DNA from: Acidobacteriota bacterium
GTDB lineage: Bacteria > Acidobacteriota > Holophagae > Holophagales > Holophagaceae
Direction of reading: 5' to 3'
Assembly: GCA_016192145.1 (NCBI GenBank)
Contig: JACPUT010000003.1
Span: forward strand, 62,001-126,000
Length of the DNA stretch: 64,000 nt
Shown here piece after piece: positions 38,312 to 48,822 of this stretch (positions within the stretch are counted from its first letter, which is position 1; every line of letters begins with the position of its first letter). Below the pieces are notes generated by a model. That model was not told the DNA's origin. It searched no databases and saw only the letters and a program-made list of their open reading frames with translations. The translations under genes and the position numbers were made by a program.

Positions 38312-38350
38312 GACCGGAGGCCGGAGGAACGCGTCCTCCGGCCTCCGGTC
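38312..38350 (-). terminator. 17-bp hairpin of CCGGAGG words after sucD
   Basis: Arms 38312-38328 and 38334-38350 pair perfectly around ACGCG. Each arm repeats CCGGAGG twice. It follows the sucD stop on the minus strand by 16 nt and has no T tract. Architecture recalls the tandem-word repeats found elsewhere at gene ends. Confidence 0.65.
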
Positions 38351-38366
38351 TGCAGTCTCTGGTCTT

Positions 38367-39248
38367 TTAGACCTTGACGCCCATGCGCTCGGCCATGGCG
38401 ATGCCCATGTCCGCGGGGGACTTCACCACGGTGATGCCGGCGGCCTCGAGGGCCTTCATCTTCTCGGTGGCGGTGCCCTTGCCCCCGGAGATGATGGCGC
38501 CCGCGTGGCCCATGCGGCGGCCCGGAGGGGCCGTCTGGCCGGCGATGAAGCTGACGACGGGCTTGGTGACGTAGCTCTTCACGAACTCCGCGGCCTCTTC
38601 CTCGGCGGTGCCGCCGATCTCGCCGATCATGATGATGGAGTGGGTGTCCGGATCATCCTGGAACAGGCGCAGGGCGTCGATGTGGCTGGTGCCATTGACG
38701 GGGTCGCCGCCGATGCCGATGCAGGTGCTCTGGCCGATGCCCAGGGCGGTGAGCTGGCCCACGGCCTCATAGGTGAGGGTACCGGAGCGGGAGACGACAC
38801 CCACGTGGCCGGCCTTGTGGATGCGGCCGGGCATGATGCCGATCTTGGCCTGGCCGGGCGTGATGACGCCGGGGCAGTTGGGGCCGATGAGGCGGCTCTT
38901 GGGGTACTCGGCGAGCACGCGCTTGACCTTCACCATGTCGAGGACGGGGATGCCCTCGGTGATGCAGACGATGAGCTCGATGCCGGCGTCCAGGGACTCC
39001 AGGATGGCGTCGGCCGCGCCCACGGGGGGCACGAAGATCATGCTGGCGTTGGCGCCGGAATCCTTGACGCAGTCGGCCACGGTGTTCCACACCTTGTAAC
39101 CCTCGATCTCGGTGCCGCCCTTGCCGGGCGTGACGCCGCCGACGACGTTGGTGCCGTAGTCCTTGCAGCCCTTCGCGTGGAAGAGCCCCTCTCGGCCGGT
39201 GATGCCCTGCACGAGAAGCTTGGTGTGATTACCGACCAGAACGGCCAT
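38367..39248 (-). CDS. sucD: Succinyl-CoA synthetase alpha subunit
   Basis: TCA cycle; forms ATP or GTP with SucC. 293 residues; CoA-binding N-terminus ([18 protein letters not shown]), [13 protein letters not shown], and the phospho-His loop [20 protein letters not shown] precedes the ATG. It is last in the sucC - small membrane protein - sucD run. Confidence 0.96.
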   Translation of the reverse strand: MAVLVGNHTKLLVQGITGREGLFHAKGCKDYGTNVVGGVTPGKGGTEIEGYKVWNTVADCVKDSGANASMIFVPPVGAADAILESLDAGIELIVCITEGIPVLDMVKVKRVLAEYPKSRLIGPNCPGVITPGQAKIGIMPGRIHKAGHVGVVSRSGTLTYEAVGQLTALGIGQSTCIGIGGDPVNGTSHIDALRLFQDDPDTHSIIMIGEIGGTAEEEAAEFVKSYVTKPVVSFIAGQTAPPGRRMGHAGAIISGGKGTATEKMKALEAAGITVVKSPADMGIAMAERMGVKV

Positions 39249-39259
39249 ATCTAACCTCG

Positions 39260-39661
39260 CTAGTTTTGGAATTCATCTTGGGAATCGTCCCAGCGACTGT
39301 TGGTCGGCCGGGGCTTCGAATCAGGTTCGGGGGGGAGCTGGGCGCGCAGGGCCTTGAGGCGGCGCAGGTAGTCGCGCTTCTGGGCGTCCAGTTCCAGGTT
39401 CTTGCGGTAGAGGCGGAAGATCATCAGCACGACGAAGGCGAAGTTGACCCCCGCGCCTACGAACATGAGCCTCGGCACGTGGAGGAAGGTGTTCTCCCAG
39501 TTGCCCGGGCCCACCATCCACACGAAGGCGTACATCATGGGCAGCAGCCCCACCAGCACGAAGAAGAAGCCCCAGGCGATGCTCCAGGCCCGCTTGTGCA
39601 TGTGGTCCTGGTACTCGGCGTAGAGTGCCTCGTATTCGGATTTGAGCTGCTCGATGTCCAC
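39260..39661 (-). CDS. Small two-helix membrane protein between sucC and sucD
   Basis: 133 residues. An amphipathic start ([18 protein letters not shown]) leads to two membrane helices (about 25-50 and 65-85) with a short outer loop ([14 protein letters not shown]), then a basic, coiled C-terminal part and an acidic end. GTG start at 39659-39661 with AGGA 6 nt ahead; 8 bp after sucC and 11 bp before sucD, so it is surely co-transcribed. It does not resemble a known succinyl-CoA synthetase component. Function unknown; a role in anchoring is only a guess. Confidence 0.8.
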   Translation of the reverse strand: MDIEQLKSEYEALYAEYQDHMHKRAWSIAWGFFFVLVGLLPMMYAFVWMVGPGNWENTFLHVPRLMFVGAGVNFAFVVLMIFRLYRKNLELDAQKRDYLRRLKALRAQLPPEPDSKPRPTNSRWDDSQDEFQN

Positions 39662-39669
39662 GATCCGTC

Positions 39670-40827
<1,158 letters not shown>

Positions 40828-40853
40828 GCATCCCTCCGAAAGACCGAATTTCA

Positions 40854-40859
40854 AGTCTA
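40854..40859 (-). promoter_or_regulatory. -10 (TAGACT) of sucC
   Basis: TAGACT followed by 26 nt, including GGAGGG, to the sucC ATG. The same hexamer is at the GNAT and ftsH genes. Confidence 0.5.
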
Positions 40860-40919
40860 ACGGGAAGAAGGCGTGATGTCCGTTCCCAAGGTTTCGACCC
40901 ACAGGACGATAGGACCCCC

Positions 40920-42524
40920 ATGGCCCAGCTCGACAAGCTCCTCCAGCACGTGATCCCCCGGGGCGGGCGCAGGCTCGTCCTGGAGCCTGACAAACAGCCC
41001 ATCCTGGAGCTGGCCTCCGGGGACATGACCCCCCTGCTGCCCAACGCCCTCCCGGCCGTCATGGTGGATGTCCTGGCCTCCGACATCATCCCGGCCCACC
41101 AGAAGAGCTCCTGGCAGATGGGCTCGGGGGTGACCTTCGAGTACCGCCTGGGGGACCAGGGTTTTCGGATCCAGTGCATGAAGGACGGGGGGACGGTCAA
41201 GATCGTGGCCGAGCCGGCCGCCTCCCAGGGCAAGCTGACCCCCCCTCCGCCCCGCCGGCTCGAGCCCGCCTCGATCTCGGCCCCGGCCCCTCGCATCGAA
41301 CTGGACCTACCTAAAGGGAGCCCCCAGGCCCCTGCCAAGCCCGGGGCGGCCGCCTCCGCCCAGGCCCCCTCCCCTTCTGGGGTCCGGCCCTCCCGGCGAC
41401 CCACCCCCAAACAGGGTCACCACCCCCTGGCCACCAAGCTCTTCCAGGCCCTCCTGGAAGCCAAGGGCTCCGACCTCCACTGCTCCAGCTTCGAGTGCCC
41501 CATCGTCCGGGTCTCCGGGGACATGAAGGACCTGGAGGACTTCGGGATCCTCAGCGACCAGCAGCTTCTGGAGCTGATGGAAGGGGTGGCCACCGAGGAG
41601 GGCTGGCGCCAGTTCTGCGAAACCAACGACGCGGACTTCGCTTACGCCTTTGAGGAGGGCGGATGCCGCCTTCGAATGAACTACTTCCTGGATCGGGTGG
41701 GCCCCGGCTTCGTCTGCCGCGTGATCCCCAACGAGATCCCGGATCCGGACAAGCTCGGCCTGCCCGACCCCGTCCGGCGCTTGGCCGGGCTCCAGAAGGG
41801 GCTGGTGCTCGTGACGGGCCCCACGGGCAGCGGCAAGAGCACCACCCTGGCCGCCATCATCGACCTCGCCAACCGCCAGCGCCACGACCACATCCTGACC
41901 CTGGAAGACCCCATCGAGTTCGTGCATCCCCGCAAGAAGTGCCTCATCAACCAGCGGGAGGTCCACACCCACACGGATTCCTTCAAATCCGGCCTCCGGG
42001 CGGCCCTGCGCGAGGATCCCGACATCATCCTCGTGGGCGAGATGCGGGATCTGGAAACCATCAGCCTGGCCCTGGAGACGGCCATCACGGGCCACCTCGT
42101 CTTCGGCACCCTCCACACCAACAACGCCATCAGCACCATCGACCGCGTGGTGGATCAGTTCCCGGCCGATCGCCAGCAGCAGATCCGGGTGATGCTCGCC
42201 GACGCCCTCAAATGCGTGGTCAGCCAGACCCTCCTGAAGCGCATCGGCGGCGGCCGGGTGGCCGCCCTGGAGACCTTGTTCATCAGCCCCGCCATCGCCA
42301 ACCTCATCCGCGAAGGCAAGAACTTCCAGATCCCCTCGGCCATGCAGACGGGCCGCCAGTACGGCCAGCGGCTCATGAACGATGCCCTCGTCGACCTCAT
42401 CAAGGCCAAACAGGTGGAGCCCATGGAGGGTTACCTCAAGTGCCCCGACAAGGAGAGCTTCGTGCAGGCCTGCAAGCGGGCCGGCATCGCCTTCGATCTG
42501 CGGCTCGGCGAAGTGGATTCATAA
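40920..42524 (+). CDS. PilT-family ATPase with a duplicated N-terminal domain
   Basis: 534 residues against about 350 for typical PilT. From about 170 on it is a normal retraction ATPase: N-terminal domain ([21 protein letters not shown]), Walker [10 protein letters not shown], Asp box LEDPIEF, Walker [13 protein letters not shown], His box [12 protein letters not shown]. Residues 1-100 look like a diverged second copy of the PilT N-terminal domain ([35 protein letters not shown]), joined by a Pro/Ala linker. It powers type IV pilus retraction or a related machine, at the inner membrane. AGGA precedes the ATG. No other pil gene is near. Confidence 0.88.
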   Translation: MAQLDKLLQHVIPRGGRRLVLEPDKQPILELASGDMTPLLPNALPAVMVDVLASDIIPAHQKSSWQMGSGVTFEYRLGDQGFRIQCMKDGGTVKIVAEPAASQGKLTPPPPRRLEPASISAPAPRIELDLPKGSPQAPAKPGAAASAQAPSPSGVRPSRRPTPKQGHHPLATKLFQALLEAKGSDLHCSSFECPIVRVSGDMKDLEDFGILSDQQLLELMEGVATEEGWRQFCETNDADFAYAFEEGGCRLRMNYFLDRVGPGFVCRVIPNEIPDPDKLGLPDPVRRLAGLQKGLVLVTGPTGSGKSTTLAAIIDLANRQRHDHILTLEDPIEFVHPRKKCLINQREVHTHTDSFKSGLRAALREDPDIILVGEMRDLETISLALETAITGHLVFGTLHTNNAISTIDRVVDQFPADRQQQIRVMLADALKCVVSQTLLKRIGGGRVAALETLFISPAIANLIREGKNFQIPSAMQTGRQYGQRLMNDALVDLIKAKQVEPMEGYLKCPDKESFVQACKRAGIAFDLRLGEVDS

Positions 42525-42542
42525 ATCCAAATCGAAGGAATC

Positions 42543-42630
42543 ACCACCAAGACACCAAGACACCAAGACACCAAGAAAAGCTGAGTTGGAACGCATCCTT
42601 TCATCGGCTTTTCTTGGTGTCTTGATGGTT
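42543..42630. repeat. Inverted repeat built from tandem ACACCAAG words (second copy)
   Basis: The left side has four tandem words ending in GAAAAGC (42543-42581); the right side GCTTTTC plus two words (42607-42630). The arms pair over 23 nt with three mismatches; centre 25 nt. Same words, same GAAAAGC border and same centre size as 11401-11489. It lies between the convergent ends of the PilT and VUT genes. Confidence 0.85.
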
Positions 42631-43346
42631 CAGTCCTTTACGAAGGGATTGAAGTCCGTCCCCTCGTCATACACATCGACCCCTTCCGTCTTTTTCAGGC
42701 CGTTCACCACCAGGTAAGTGAGCGGTGTCATGGCCGCCTCATAGATCACCTTCGCCAGGTAACCCGAGCCCGCCATGATCAGGATCGTCTTCACGGGCAG
42801 GGTCCCCGCGAAGAGGCCGAAGGTGACGATGAGGCTATCCGCCGCCTGTCCGGCCACGGTGGAGCCGATGGTGCGGGTCCACAGCCAGCGACCGCCCGTC
42901 CACACCTTCATCTTCGCCATCACGTAGCTGTTGATGAACTCGCCCACCCAGAAGGCCGCGAGGCTCGCCAGGATGCCCCGGGCCGCCGTGCCGAACACGA
43001 TCTCGAAAGCCCGCTGGTACTCCCCGGGCCAACCCGGCGCGGGCGGGATCCACACCATGAACAGGCCGAAGGCCCCCATGAGCAGGCTGGCGAAGAAACC
43101 CAACCAGATGGCCCGGCGGCTGCCGCCATACCCGTACACCTCGGTGAAGATGTCGCTGAAGATGTAGGTGATGGGAAAGAGCAGCTGGGCGCCACTGAAG
43201 ATGAAGGGGCCGATGGCGGTGGGTTTCTGCCCCACGAGGTTGCTGACGAGCAGCACCACGACGTAAACGTGGACGAGAAGCTCGTACCACTTGAAACGGG
43301 ATAGGGCTTGATCCCGGGCCGGGAGGTGGGGCAGCTGGAGTCGCAT
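42630..43346 (-). CDS. VUT family transporter (queuosine precursor transporter, YhhQ-like)
   Basis: 238 residues, six membrane helices. The signature is NLVGQKPTAIGPFIFSGAQL, then ITYIFSDIFTEVYGY and SRRAIWLGF; the C-terminal part has FVNSYVMAKMK-like sequence (EFINSYVMAKMKVW). The family imports preQ0/preQ1 or related 7-deazaguanines for tRNA queuosine. ATG at 43344-43346 with GGAAG ahead. An 8-bp hairpin (43386-43408) separates it from the ArnT-like gene. Confidence 0.9.
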   Translation of the reverse strand: MRLQLPHLPARDQALSRFKWYELLVHVYVVVLLVSNLVGQKPTAIGPFIFSGAQLLFPITYIFSDIFTEVYGYGGSRRAIWLGFFASLLMGAFGLFMVWIPPAPGWPGEYQRAFEIVFGTAARGILASLAAFWVGEFINSYVMAKMKVWTGGRWLWTRTIGSTVAGQAADSLIVTFGLFAGTLPVKTILIMAGSGYLAKVIYEAAMTPLTYLVVNGLKKTEGVDVYDEGTDFNPFVKD

Positions 43347-43451
43347 GGTGCTTCCATCATCGCCCAGGTCCCGTTCGGATCCGCGGGTCCTGTTCACCGG
43401 ACAGGACCACCCGACCCAAACACGCCCCGAGTTCCGGATTGAAGACCCGCC

Positions 43452-45182
43452 TCAGCGGAGGCTGAGCACCACTTGGTTTCCCAGGTTCCCATGCGCCTCG
43501 AAGGCTCCCCGCTGGGCTTCCGGGAGCAGGCCGAAATCCCGTTGATCCGCCAGCACCCACACGGGGCGCGAGGGGTTGGCCAGCGCCATGGCCTGGGCGG
43601 TGGGCAGCAGGTTCTCCCGGCCCTCGGGCATCCAACGACGCTTCTCCTCCGCGCTCAAGTGGCTGCGGCCGTAGGCCAGCTCTCCCGTTCCCGCCACCAC
43701 CACGCAGCGCTCGCCCGTCTGCCAGGTGATGCCCTGGTAGTACTGGCCGAAGCTGATCCACTGCGCGCCCTTGGGCGCCATTGAGACGAGCCGATCCACC
43801 GCCTTGCTCGGCCCCACCACCTGCTGCGCGGCGATGGGAAGCAGCAGCATGCAGCCCGACAAGGCCAACATGAACCGGCCGCCATCCCCCAGCCCACCCA
43901 GGCGTGGCCGGGAATCCAGGGACAGGCCCCGGGGCCGCACGCACCAGGCCCCGAAAAGCCCGAAGGCCAGGGCGATGGCGAGGAACCAGGGGCCCGGGTT
44001 CACATCCTTCACGAGGAATTGCGCCCCGAGGAACAGTAGCGCCAGCCCCAGCAACTCCCATCCGATGCGGCGCAGCGCTTGGGGGCTTTCTCCCTCACGC
44101 TCGAAGGTGGTGGCCAGAGCCGCCAGCGGCACGATGGAGGGAAGGATGTAGGGTGGCAGCTTGGAGCCGCTCAGGCTGAAGAAGACGACGGGCCAGGCGG
44201 CGCCGAGGAGGCAGAGGCCCACCACCCAGCGATGCAGGGCCGCGCTGGGCCCCTGGGGAGCCCGGCTCACCAGCAACGCGGCGCCCCGCTTCACGCCCAC
44301 CACGGTATGGCTGAGCCAGGGCAGAAGCCCCGCCGCGAGGATGGGCAGGAAGTAGAGCTTATCCAGCAGCCAGTTGTCGGAGCCCTGGCGGGCATGCTCA
44401 TGGGTGGTGAACCGGGTCCAGTGCTCGTGGATGAAGAAGAACTCGGCATGGCCCTGGAGGCCCTGGCCGCCCGGATTCGCCCGGTTCACGGCGATGAACC
44501 AGGGGGCCGTGAGCCCGAGGAGCAGCAGGAGCCCCAGCGGATGGAACAGGGTCATCAGCACGGCCTTGCGGATCTCCCCATTCCGGGCGAAGGCGAGGCT
44601 GAACACGAGGATGCCCCCCGCCAGAACCACCGCGGCGGGGCCCTTGGTGAGGAAGGCCGCGGCCAGGAAGGCATGACCGAGCAGCGTCCACTGCAGTGCG
44701 GGTGACCCCTCCACCCGGGCGCACACGGCCTCCATGGCCGCCGCCAGGGCCGCCACGATGAAGGCGCTGAAGAGCGCATCCAGGGTCAGGATCTGGCCCA
44801 CCACGAAGCCCAGCAGGCAGCTGAGGGCCATGACACAGGCCCAGAGGGGCTTGCGGGCGCCGAGCCGCGTCGCCAGTCGCCAGGCGGCCCACATGACGAG
44901 GGCCGCCGCGATGGCGAGGGGCAACCGGGCCGCCCAGGCGTGCATTCCGAAGCCCTTGAGGAAGGTGCCGGAAAGCCAGTACTGGAGCGGCGGTTTCTCG
45001 AAGTAGAGGACCCCGTTGAGCTTGGGCGTGAGCCAATCCCCGGCCGCGATCATCTCCCGGGGGATCTCCGCATAGCGCGCCTCGTCGGGTTCCCACAGGG
45101 GGCGCAGGAAGAGGGGCAGCAGCCCGAAGGCCACCCAGAGGCCGATCAGGGTCCAGCGTTCGCGGCGGGGAGTCACGGACAT
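43452..45182 (-). CDS. ArnT-like glycosyltransferase, family 39
   Basis: 576 residues with about 11-12 membrane helices. The catalytic loop motif PDEARYAEIPREM follows the first helix, as in ArnT and dolichyl-phosphate mannosyltransferases, and FEKPPLQYWL is the conserved second element. ArnT moves 4-amino-4-deoxy-L-arabinose from undecaprenyl phosphate to lipid A on the periplasmic side. It lies 16 bp after an ArnA-decarboxylase-like gene, which supports a lipid A or polyprenyl-sugar role. The C-terminal third is soluble and little conserved. No clear ribosome site. Confidence 0.85.
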   Translation of the reverse strand: MSVTPRRERWTLIGLWVAFGLLPLFLRPLWEPDEARYAEIPREMIAAGDWLTPKLNGVLYFEKPPLQYWLSGTFLKGFGMHAWAARLPLAIAAALVMWAAWRLATRLGARKPLWACVMALSCLLGFVVGQILTLDALFSAFIVAALAAAMEAVCARVEGSPALQWTLLGHAFLAAAFLTKGPAAVVLAGGILVFSLAFARNGEIRKAVLMTLFHPLGLLLLLGLTAPWFIAVNRANPGGQGLQGHAEFFFIHEHWTRFTTHEHARQGSDNWLLDKLYFLPILAAGLLPWLSHTVVGVKRGAALLVSRAPQGPSAALHRWVVGLCLLGAAWPVVFFSLSGSKLPPYILPSIVPLAALATTFEREGESPQALRRIGWELLGLALLFLGAQFLVKDVNPGPWFLAIALAFGLFGAWCVRPRGLSLDSRPRLGGLGDGGRFMLALSGCMLLLPIAAQQVVGPSKAVDRLVSMAPKGAQWISFGQYYQGITWQTGERCVVVAGTGELAYGRSHLSAEEKRRWMPEGRENLLPTAQAMALANPSRPVWVLADQRDFGLLPEAQRGAFEAHGNLGNQVVLSLR

Positions 45183-45198
45183 CGGAGGCTCGGGCGGA

Positions 45199-46248
45199 TC
45201 AGGCTTCGTCCGCCTGCTGCTCCATGGCCTCGTACTCCTTCAGGAAGAAGTCGAGGCTCTTCGAGAGGCTCTCTTTCATGCCCATCTTGGGATCGAAGCC
45301 GAAAGTCTCGCGCATCCGCTTGATGCTGGGGGTGCGCGCGAGCACGTCCTGATAGCCCTTGCCGTAGAAGTCGCCGCTGCTCGTCTCCACGATGGGGCTG
45401 AGGGCCACGCCCAGCTCCTTGCGCTTGGGGTGCGCGTCCCAGAGCTCGCGCAGCATCTCGGCCACTTCCCGAACGCTGTGGTTGTTCTTCGGATTGCCCA
45501 GGTTGAAGATCCCGCCGTCGGCCTTGCCATCCTTGTTCTCCAGGATGGACATGAGGCCGTCCATGGCGTCCTCCACGTCGATGAAGCAGCGGCGCTGGGC
45601 GCCGCCGTCCACGAGCTTGAGGGGCTCGCCCTGGATGAGGTTCCACACGAACTGGGTGACGAGGCGGCTGGAGCCCTCCTTCGCCGTGTTGAGGCTATCC
45701 AGCTTGGGGCCCATGAAGTTGAAGGGGCGGAATAGGGTGAACTTGAGGCCCTGTTGCCAGCCATAGGCCCAGATCACGCGGTCCAGCAGCTGCTTGGAGG
45801 TGCTGTAGATCCAGCGGTCCATGGGCACGGGGCCCGTGACGAGGGGGGATTCGTGCTCGTCGAACTCCGCGTCGGGGCACATGCCGTAGACCTCGGAGGT
45901 GGATGGGAAGACGATGCGCTTCTTGTACTTCACGCACTGGCGGACGACGCGGAGGTTCTCCTCGAAGTCCAGTTCGAAGACGCGCAGGGGGTTCTGCACG
46001 TACATCTTGGGCGTGGCGATGGCGACGAGGGGCAGCACCACGTCGCACTTCTTCACGTGGTACTCGATCCACTCCTTGGAAATCGTGATGTCCCCCTCCA
46101 CGAAGTGGAAGCGCTCGTGGCCCATGTGCTCTGTGATCTTGTGGGAGCCAAGGTCCATGCCATAGACCTCCCAGTTCGTGTCGCGCAGGATGCGACCCAC
46201 GAGGTGGGAGCCGATGAAGCCATTGACGCCGAGGATCAGGACCTTCAT
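45199..46248 (-). CDS. NAD-dependent epimerase/decarboxylase, stand-alone ArnA C-terminal type
   Basis: 349 residues. NAD motif [11 protein letters not shown] at the N-terminus, catalytic Tyr-Lys in [12 protein letters not shown], and sequence close to the oxidative UDP-glucuronate decarboxylase half of Arn[49 protein letters not shown]. The formyltransferase half of ArnA is absent. Product would be UDP-4-keto-pentose, used for Ara4N or related sugars. AGGAG precedes the ATG. arnB, arnC and arnD are not in the window, so the pathway is inferred only. Confidence 0.88.
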   Translation of the reverse strand: MKVLILGVNGFIGSHLVGRILRDTNWEVYGMDLGSHKITEHMGHERFHFVEGDITISKEWIEYHVKKCDVVLPLVAIATPKMYVQNPLRVFELDFEENLRVVRQCVKYKKRIVFPSTSEVYGMCPDAEFDEHESPLVTGPVPMDRWIYSTSKQLLDRVIWAYGWQQGLKFTLFRPFNFMGPKLDSLNTAKEGSSRLVTQFVWNLIQGEPLKLVDGGAQRRCFIDVEDAMDGLMSILENKDGKADGGIFNLGNPKNNHSVREVAEMLRELWDAHPKRKELGVALSPIVETSSGDFYGKGYQDVLARTPSIKRMRETFGFDPKMGMKESLSKSLDFFLKEYEAMEQQADEA

Positions 46249-46275
46249 GGGATCTCCTAAATCAAACGAACCAGT

Positions 46276-47184
46276 TTACTTCATCCAACCCTTGTTTCTG
46301 AACCACATAAAAATCCCGAGGGTCAAGAGCGCCATGCCCCCCCAGGTGGCGTAGTACCCGTAGTGCGTGTCCAGTTCGGGCATGTGCTTGAAGTTCATGC
46401 CGTAGACGCCCGCGATGAAAGTCAGGGGCAGGAAGAAGGCGGAGAACACGGTGAGCACCCGCATCACCTCGTTGGTGCGGTGCCCTTGGAGGCTCAGGTG
46501 CAGGTTCAGGAGGTGGGTCGCCCCTTCCTGGAGTTCGTCGGCCCAGGCCTGCAGGCGGTCCGTCTCCTCGTGGAGGTCGGCCAGGAACCCGCCCTCGTCA
46601 TGGAAATCCGCCCGCAGCTCCCCGAGGATTGCCAGCGTCCGTCCCAGCACCCGCTTGATCACGGAGCACCGGCGCTTGACCTGGTAGATCTGGCGGAGGC
46701 GGTCGGAGACCACCGCCTGGGCCAGCAGCGCGGCCTCCAATCGATCCAGGGCCTCTTCAGCGGCCCTCAGCGGGCCCTCGTAGCTGTGCACGGCCCCGCC
46801 GATGAGCCAGCGCACCAGATGTTCCGGTTTGGGAACCGGAGCCCCCGGGCCGTTCGCCTTTTGGATCACGAGCTGGGCGAAAGGCTGGTCGCGCCGCCTC
46901 ACGGTGAAGAGGTGATCCGGGGTGCGGAACATCACGAGGCGGCGGGTGAGGGCCTGGAAGGTCTCGCCCCCGCTGGCCTTCTCATCCCACGCCCGCACGA
47001 TGAGGAGGAGGCCCTCCTCGAAGCGCTCCACCTTGGGCAGGTGGGGCTGTTTCAGGAAGTCCCGCACCACTTCGGCCGGGAGCCCGTACTCGCCGCTGAG
47101 GGTGCGGGCCTCCTCCTCCCGGGGGTCCAGGATGTCCACCCAGGTGAAGGGGGTTCCGGCGGGCAGCGGAAGCGTCTGATGCAT
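46276..47184 (-). CDS. corA: CorA family magnesium/cobalt transporter
   Basis: 302 residues. Soluble N-terminal funnel with WVDILDP and long helices, then two C-terminal helices joined by the signature YGMNF (LTFIAGVYGMNFKHMPEL). Channel-like uptake of Mg2+ across the inner membrane. The basic C-terminus (RNKGWMK) is family-typical. It begins with CATCCT-N6-ATG; AGGGG in the same stretch may act as ribosome site. Confidence 0.93.
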   Translation of the reverse strand: MHQTLPLPAGTPFTWVDILDPREEEARTLSGEYGLPAEVVRDFLKQPHLPKVERFEEGLLLIVRAWDEKASGGETFQALTRRLVMFRTPDHLFTVRRRDQPFAQLVIQKANGPGAPVPKPEHLVRWLIGGAVHSYEGPLRAAEEALDRLEAALLAQAVVSDRLRQIYQVKRRCSVIKRVLGRTLAILGELRADFHDEGGFLADLHEETDRLQAWADELQEGATHLLNLHLSLQGHRTNEVMRVLTVFSAFFLPLTFIAGVYGMNFKHMPELDTHYGYYATWGGMALLTLGIFMWFRNKGWMK

Positions 47185-47190
47185 GCCCCT

Positions 47191-47196
47191 AGGATG
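47191..47196 (-). promoter_or_regulatory. -10-like CATCCT six bases before corA
   Basis: Minus strand CATCCT, AGGGGC, ATG. It fits the [T/C]ANNCT-N6 pattern. AGGGG immediately before the ATG is too close for a good ribosome site. Confidence 0.35.
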
Positions 47197-47274
47197 CCCG
47201 GGTCCGACGCCAGATGGGGCAGGCCAGGAGCAGGAACTCCAGAGCGCCCCCCGGGAGGCTGAGGAACTGCCCCC

Positions 47275-48330
47275 TCAGGCCCGGCAGACGACCTTGCCGA
47301 AGCCCTTACCCGCCGCCAGGTGCCGCTGGGCCTCCGGGTACGCCTCGAGGTCGAACACCTTGTCGAGGACGGGGAAGAAGGGCGGATTGGTGGGATTGCG
47401 GGCCACGTGGCCCAGCAAAGTCCACAGGTGTTCCCGCCGCCCCATGTAGGAACCGAGGATCTGCAGCTGCTTGGCGAAAAGCACGCGGAGATCCAGGGGT
47501 GTCTCCCGGCCCACGGTGCTGCCACAGCTGACGATGCGGCCCGCCCGCGCCGCGCAAGCCATGGAGGTGGGCCAGGTGGCGGCGCCCGTGTGCTCGAAGA
47601 CGACGTCCACCCCCCGCTTGCCGGTGATCTGCTTGACCTTCGCGGCCACATCCTCGCGATTGCGGTCGATCACGTGCTGCGCGCCCAGCTCCCAGCACTT
47701 CATGGCCTTCATGGGATCGCCCACCACGGCGATGGCCTGGCCGCCCAGGAAGCGAACGAGCTGCAGGGCCGCGCTGCCCACGCCGCTGCCGCCCCCCCAC
47801 ACGAGCACCGTCTCACCGGGCTGCAGGCGGGCCTTCTGCACGAGCATCTCCCAGGCCGTGAGGAACACCAGGGGGAAGGCCGCCGCCTGCTCAAAGCTCC
47901 AGTTGCCGGGGATGGGCAGCAGGTTGGCCGCGGGCACCATCACGTGGGTGGCCGCCGTGCCATCGCAGGCGTGGCCCATGACCTTGTACTGGGCGCAGCG
48001 CATGTCGTCGCCGCGCAGACAGCTGGCGCAGACGCCGCAGCTGAGCCCCGGCGCGATGAAGGCCGAGCCACCCACCGTGAGCCCCGTGGGCAGCTGGGTG
48101 CCCTCGCCCACCGCCTCGAGGACGCCCGCGCCATCGCAGCCCGGCGTGAGTGGCAGCGGTAGCTTCACCCCCTCGATGCCGTAGGTGGTCCACAGGTCCA
48201 GATGGTTGAGGGCCATGGCCTTCACGGCCAGCCGCACCCACCCTGGCCCGGGCTCTCCGGGATCGAAGGATTCCTTTACAGGAGACCCTGCAGGGCCGTG
48301 CTCGAGGATGCGGAAGCGATAGGAGGACAT
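47275..48330 (-). CDS. Zinc-dependent alcohol dehydrogenase family protein
   Basis: 351 residues. MDR fold: catalytic Cys in TPGCDGAG, structural zinc cysteines in CGVCASCLRGDDMRC, and nucleotide motif VLVWGGGSGVGSAALQL. It is closest in feel to quinone-oxidoreductase or crotonyl-CoA-reductase-like zinc dehydrogenases; the substrate is not readable. ATG at 48328-48330 has GGGGG ahead; an ATG at 48339 is also in frame. A 492-bp non-coding stretch lies upstream. Confidence 0.87.
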   Translation of the reverse strand: MSSYRFRILEHGPAGSPVKESFDPGEPGPGWVRLAVKAMALNHLDLWTTYGIEGVKLPLPLTPGCDGAGVLEAVGEGTQLPTGLTVGGSAFIAPGLSCGVCASCLRGDDMRCAQYKVMGHACDGTAATHVMVPAANLLPIPGNWSFEQAAAFPLVFLTAWEMLVQKARLQPGETVLVWGGGSGVGSAALQLVRFLGGQAIAVVGDPMKAMKCWELGAQHVIDRNREDVAAKVKQITGKRGVDVVFEHTGAATWPTSMACAARAGRIVSCGSTVGRETPLDLRVLFAKQLQILGSYMGRREHLWTLLGHVARNPTNPPFFPVLDKVFDLEAYPEAQRHLAAGKGFGKVVCRA

Positions 48331-48368
48331 GGCCCCCATTCTCGCCGAAGTGCCGAGATCAGGCTGGG

Positions 48369-48801
48369 TGTTAACAGGATGGACAGGAGGAAGGACGATT
48401 AAGGAGGATCAGGAAGAGGGCCCTGCAAATGGATCCCAAGGCGACATTCCCGTGTGCAGGCTTGGTTGAAAAGCTGGGACACGGAGGACACAGAGGGCGC
48501 TGCGCGCCTCGGGGAGGGCACGGAGGGCCGCCGACCCACCCCTGCGCTCCGACCATCCTCGGCCACGCCCGCCCCATGAGCACGGCATCGTGATCAGGTC
48601 CAGGCGCGTTGCGCCCAAGGGCCGCTTGCGGCCCTTGATCCCGGGCTGGGCCATGGCGGGCCTTCATGGGTCCGCCCAGGCCCGGCCTGGGATTGGAACT
48701 TGATCACGCGGTTGGGTCGGCGGCCCTCTGTGTCCTCCCGGCTTTTCTCTGTGACCTCTGTGTCCCGCTTATATCCGCTTTGATCCTGTCCATCCTGTTC
48801 C
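48369..48801. repeat. Composite inverted-repeat island of about 430 bp
   Basis: The 492-bp gap between gpsA and the dehydrogenase has no credible gene and is filled by nested inverted repeats. Outer pair: ACAGGATGGACAGGA (48373-48387) with its complement at 48784-48798. Next, GAAAAGC plus GGACACAGAGGGC words (48468-48498) face CCCTCTGTGTCC and GCTTTTC (48723-48746). Then a perfect 16-bp pair (48523-48538 with 48713-48728), a 13-bp pair (48589-48601 with 48695-48708) and a central hairpin AAGGGCCGC (48617-48636). A solo copy of TGTTAACAGGATGGA is at 57919. No transposase. Confidence 0.8.
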
Positions 48802-48822
48802 AGGAAGGGTCCGACCAAAGCC

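Noticed and set aside
42543-42630. CRISPR-like tandem repeats (also at 11401 and 52713)
   Set aside because: Units are 7-10 nt, contiguous without spacers, mirrored in an inverted arm, and no cas genes are near.
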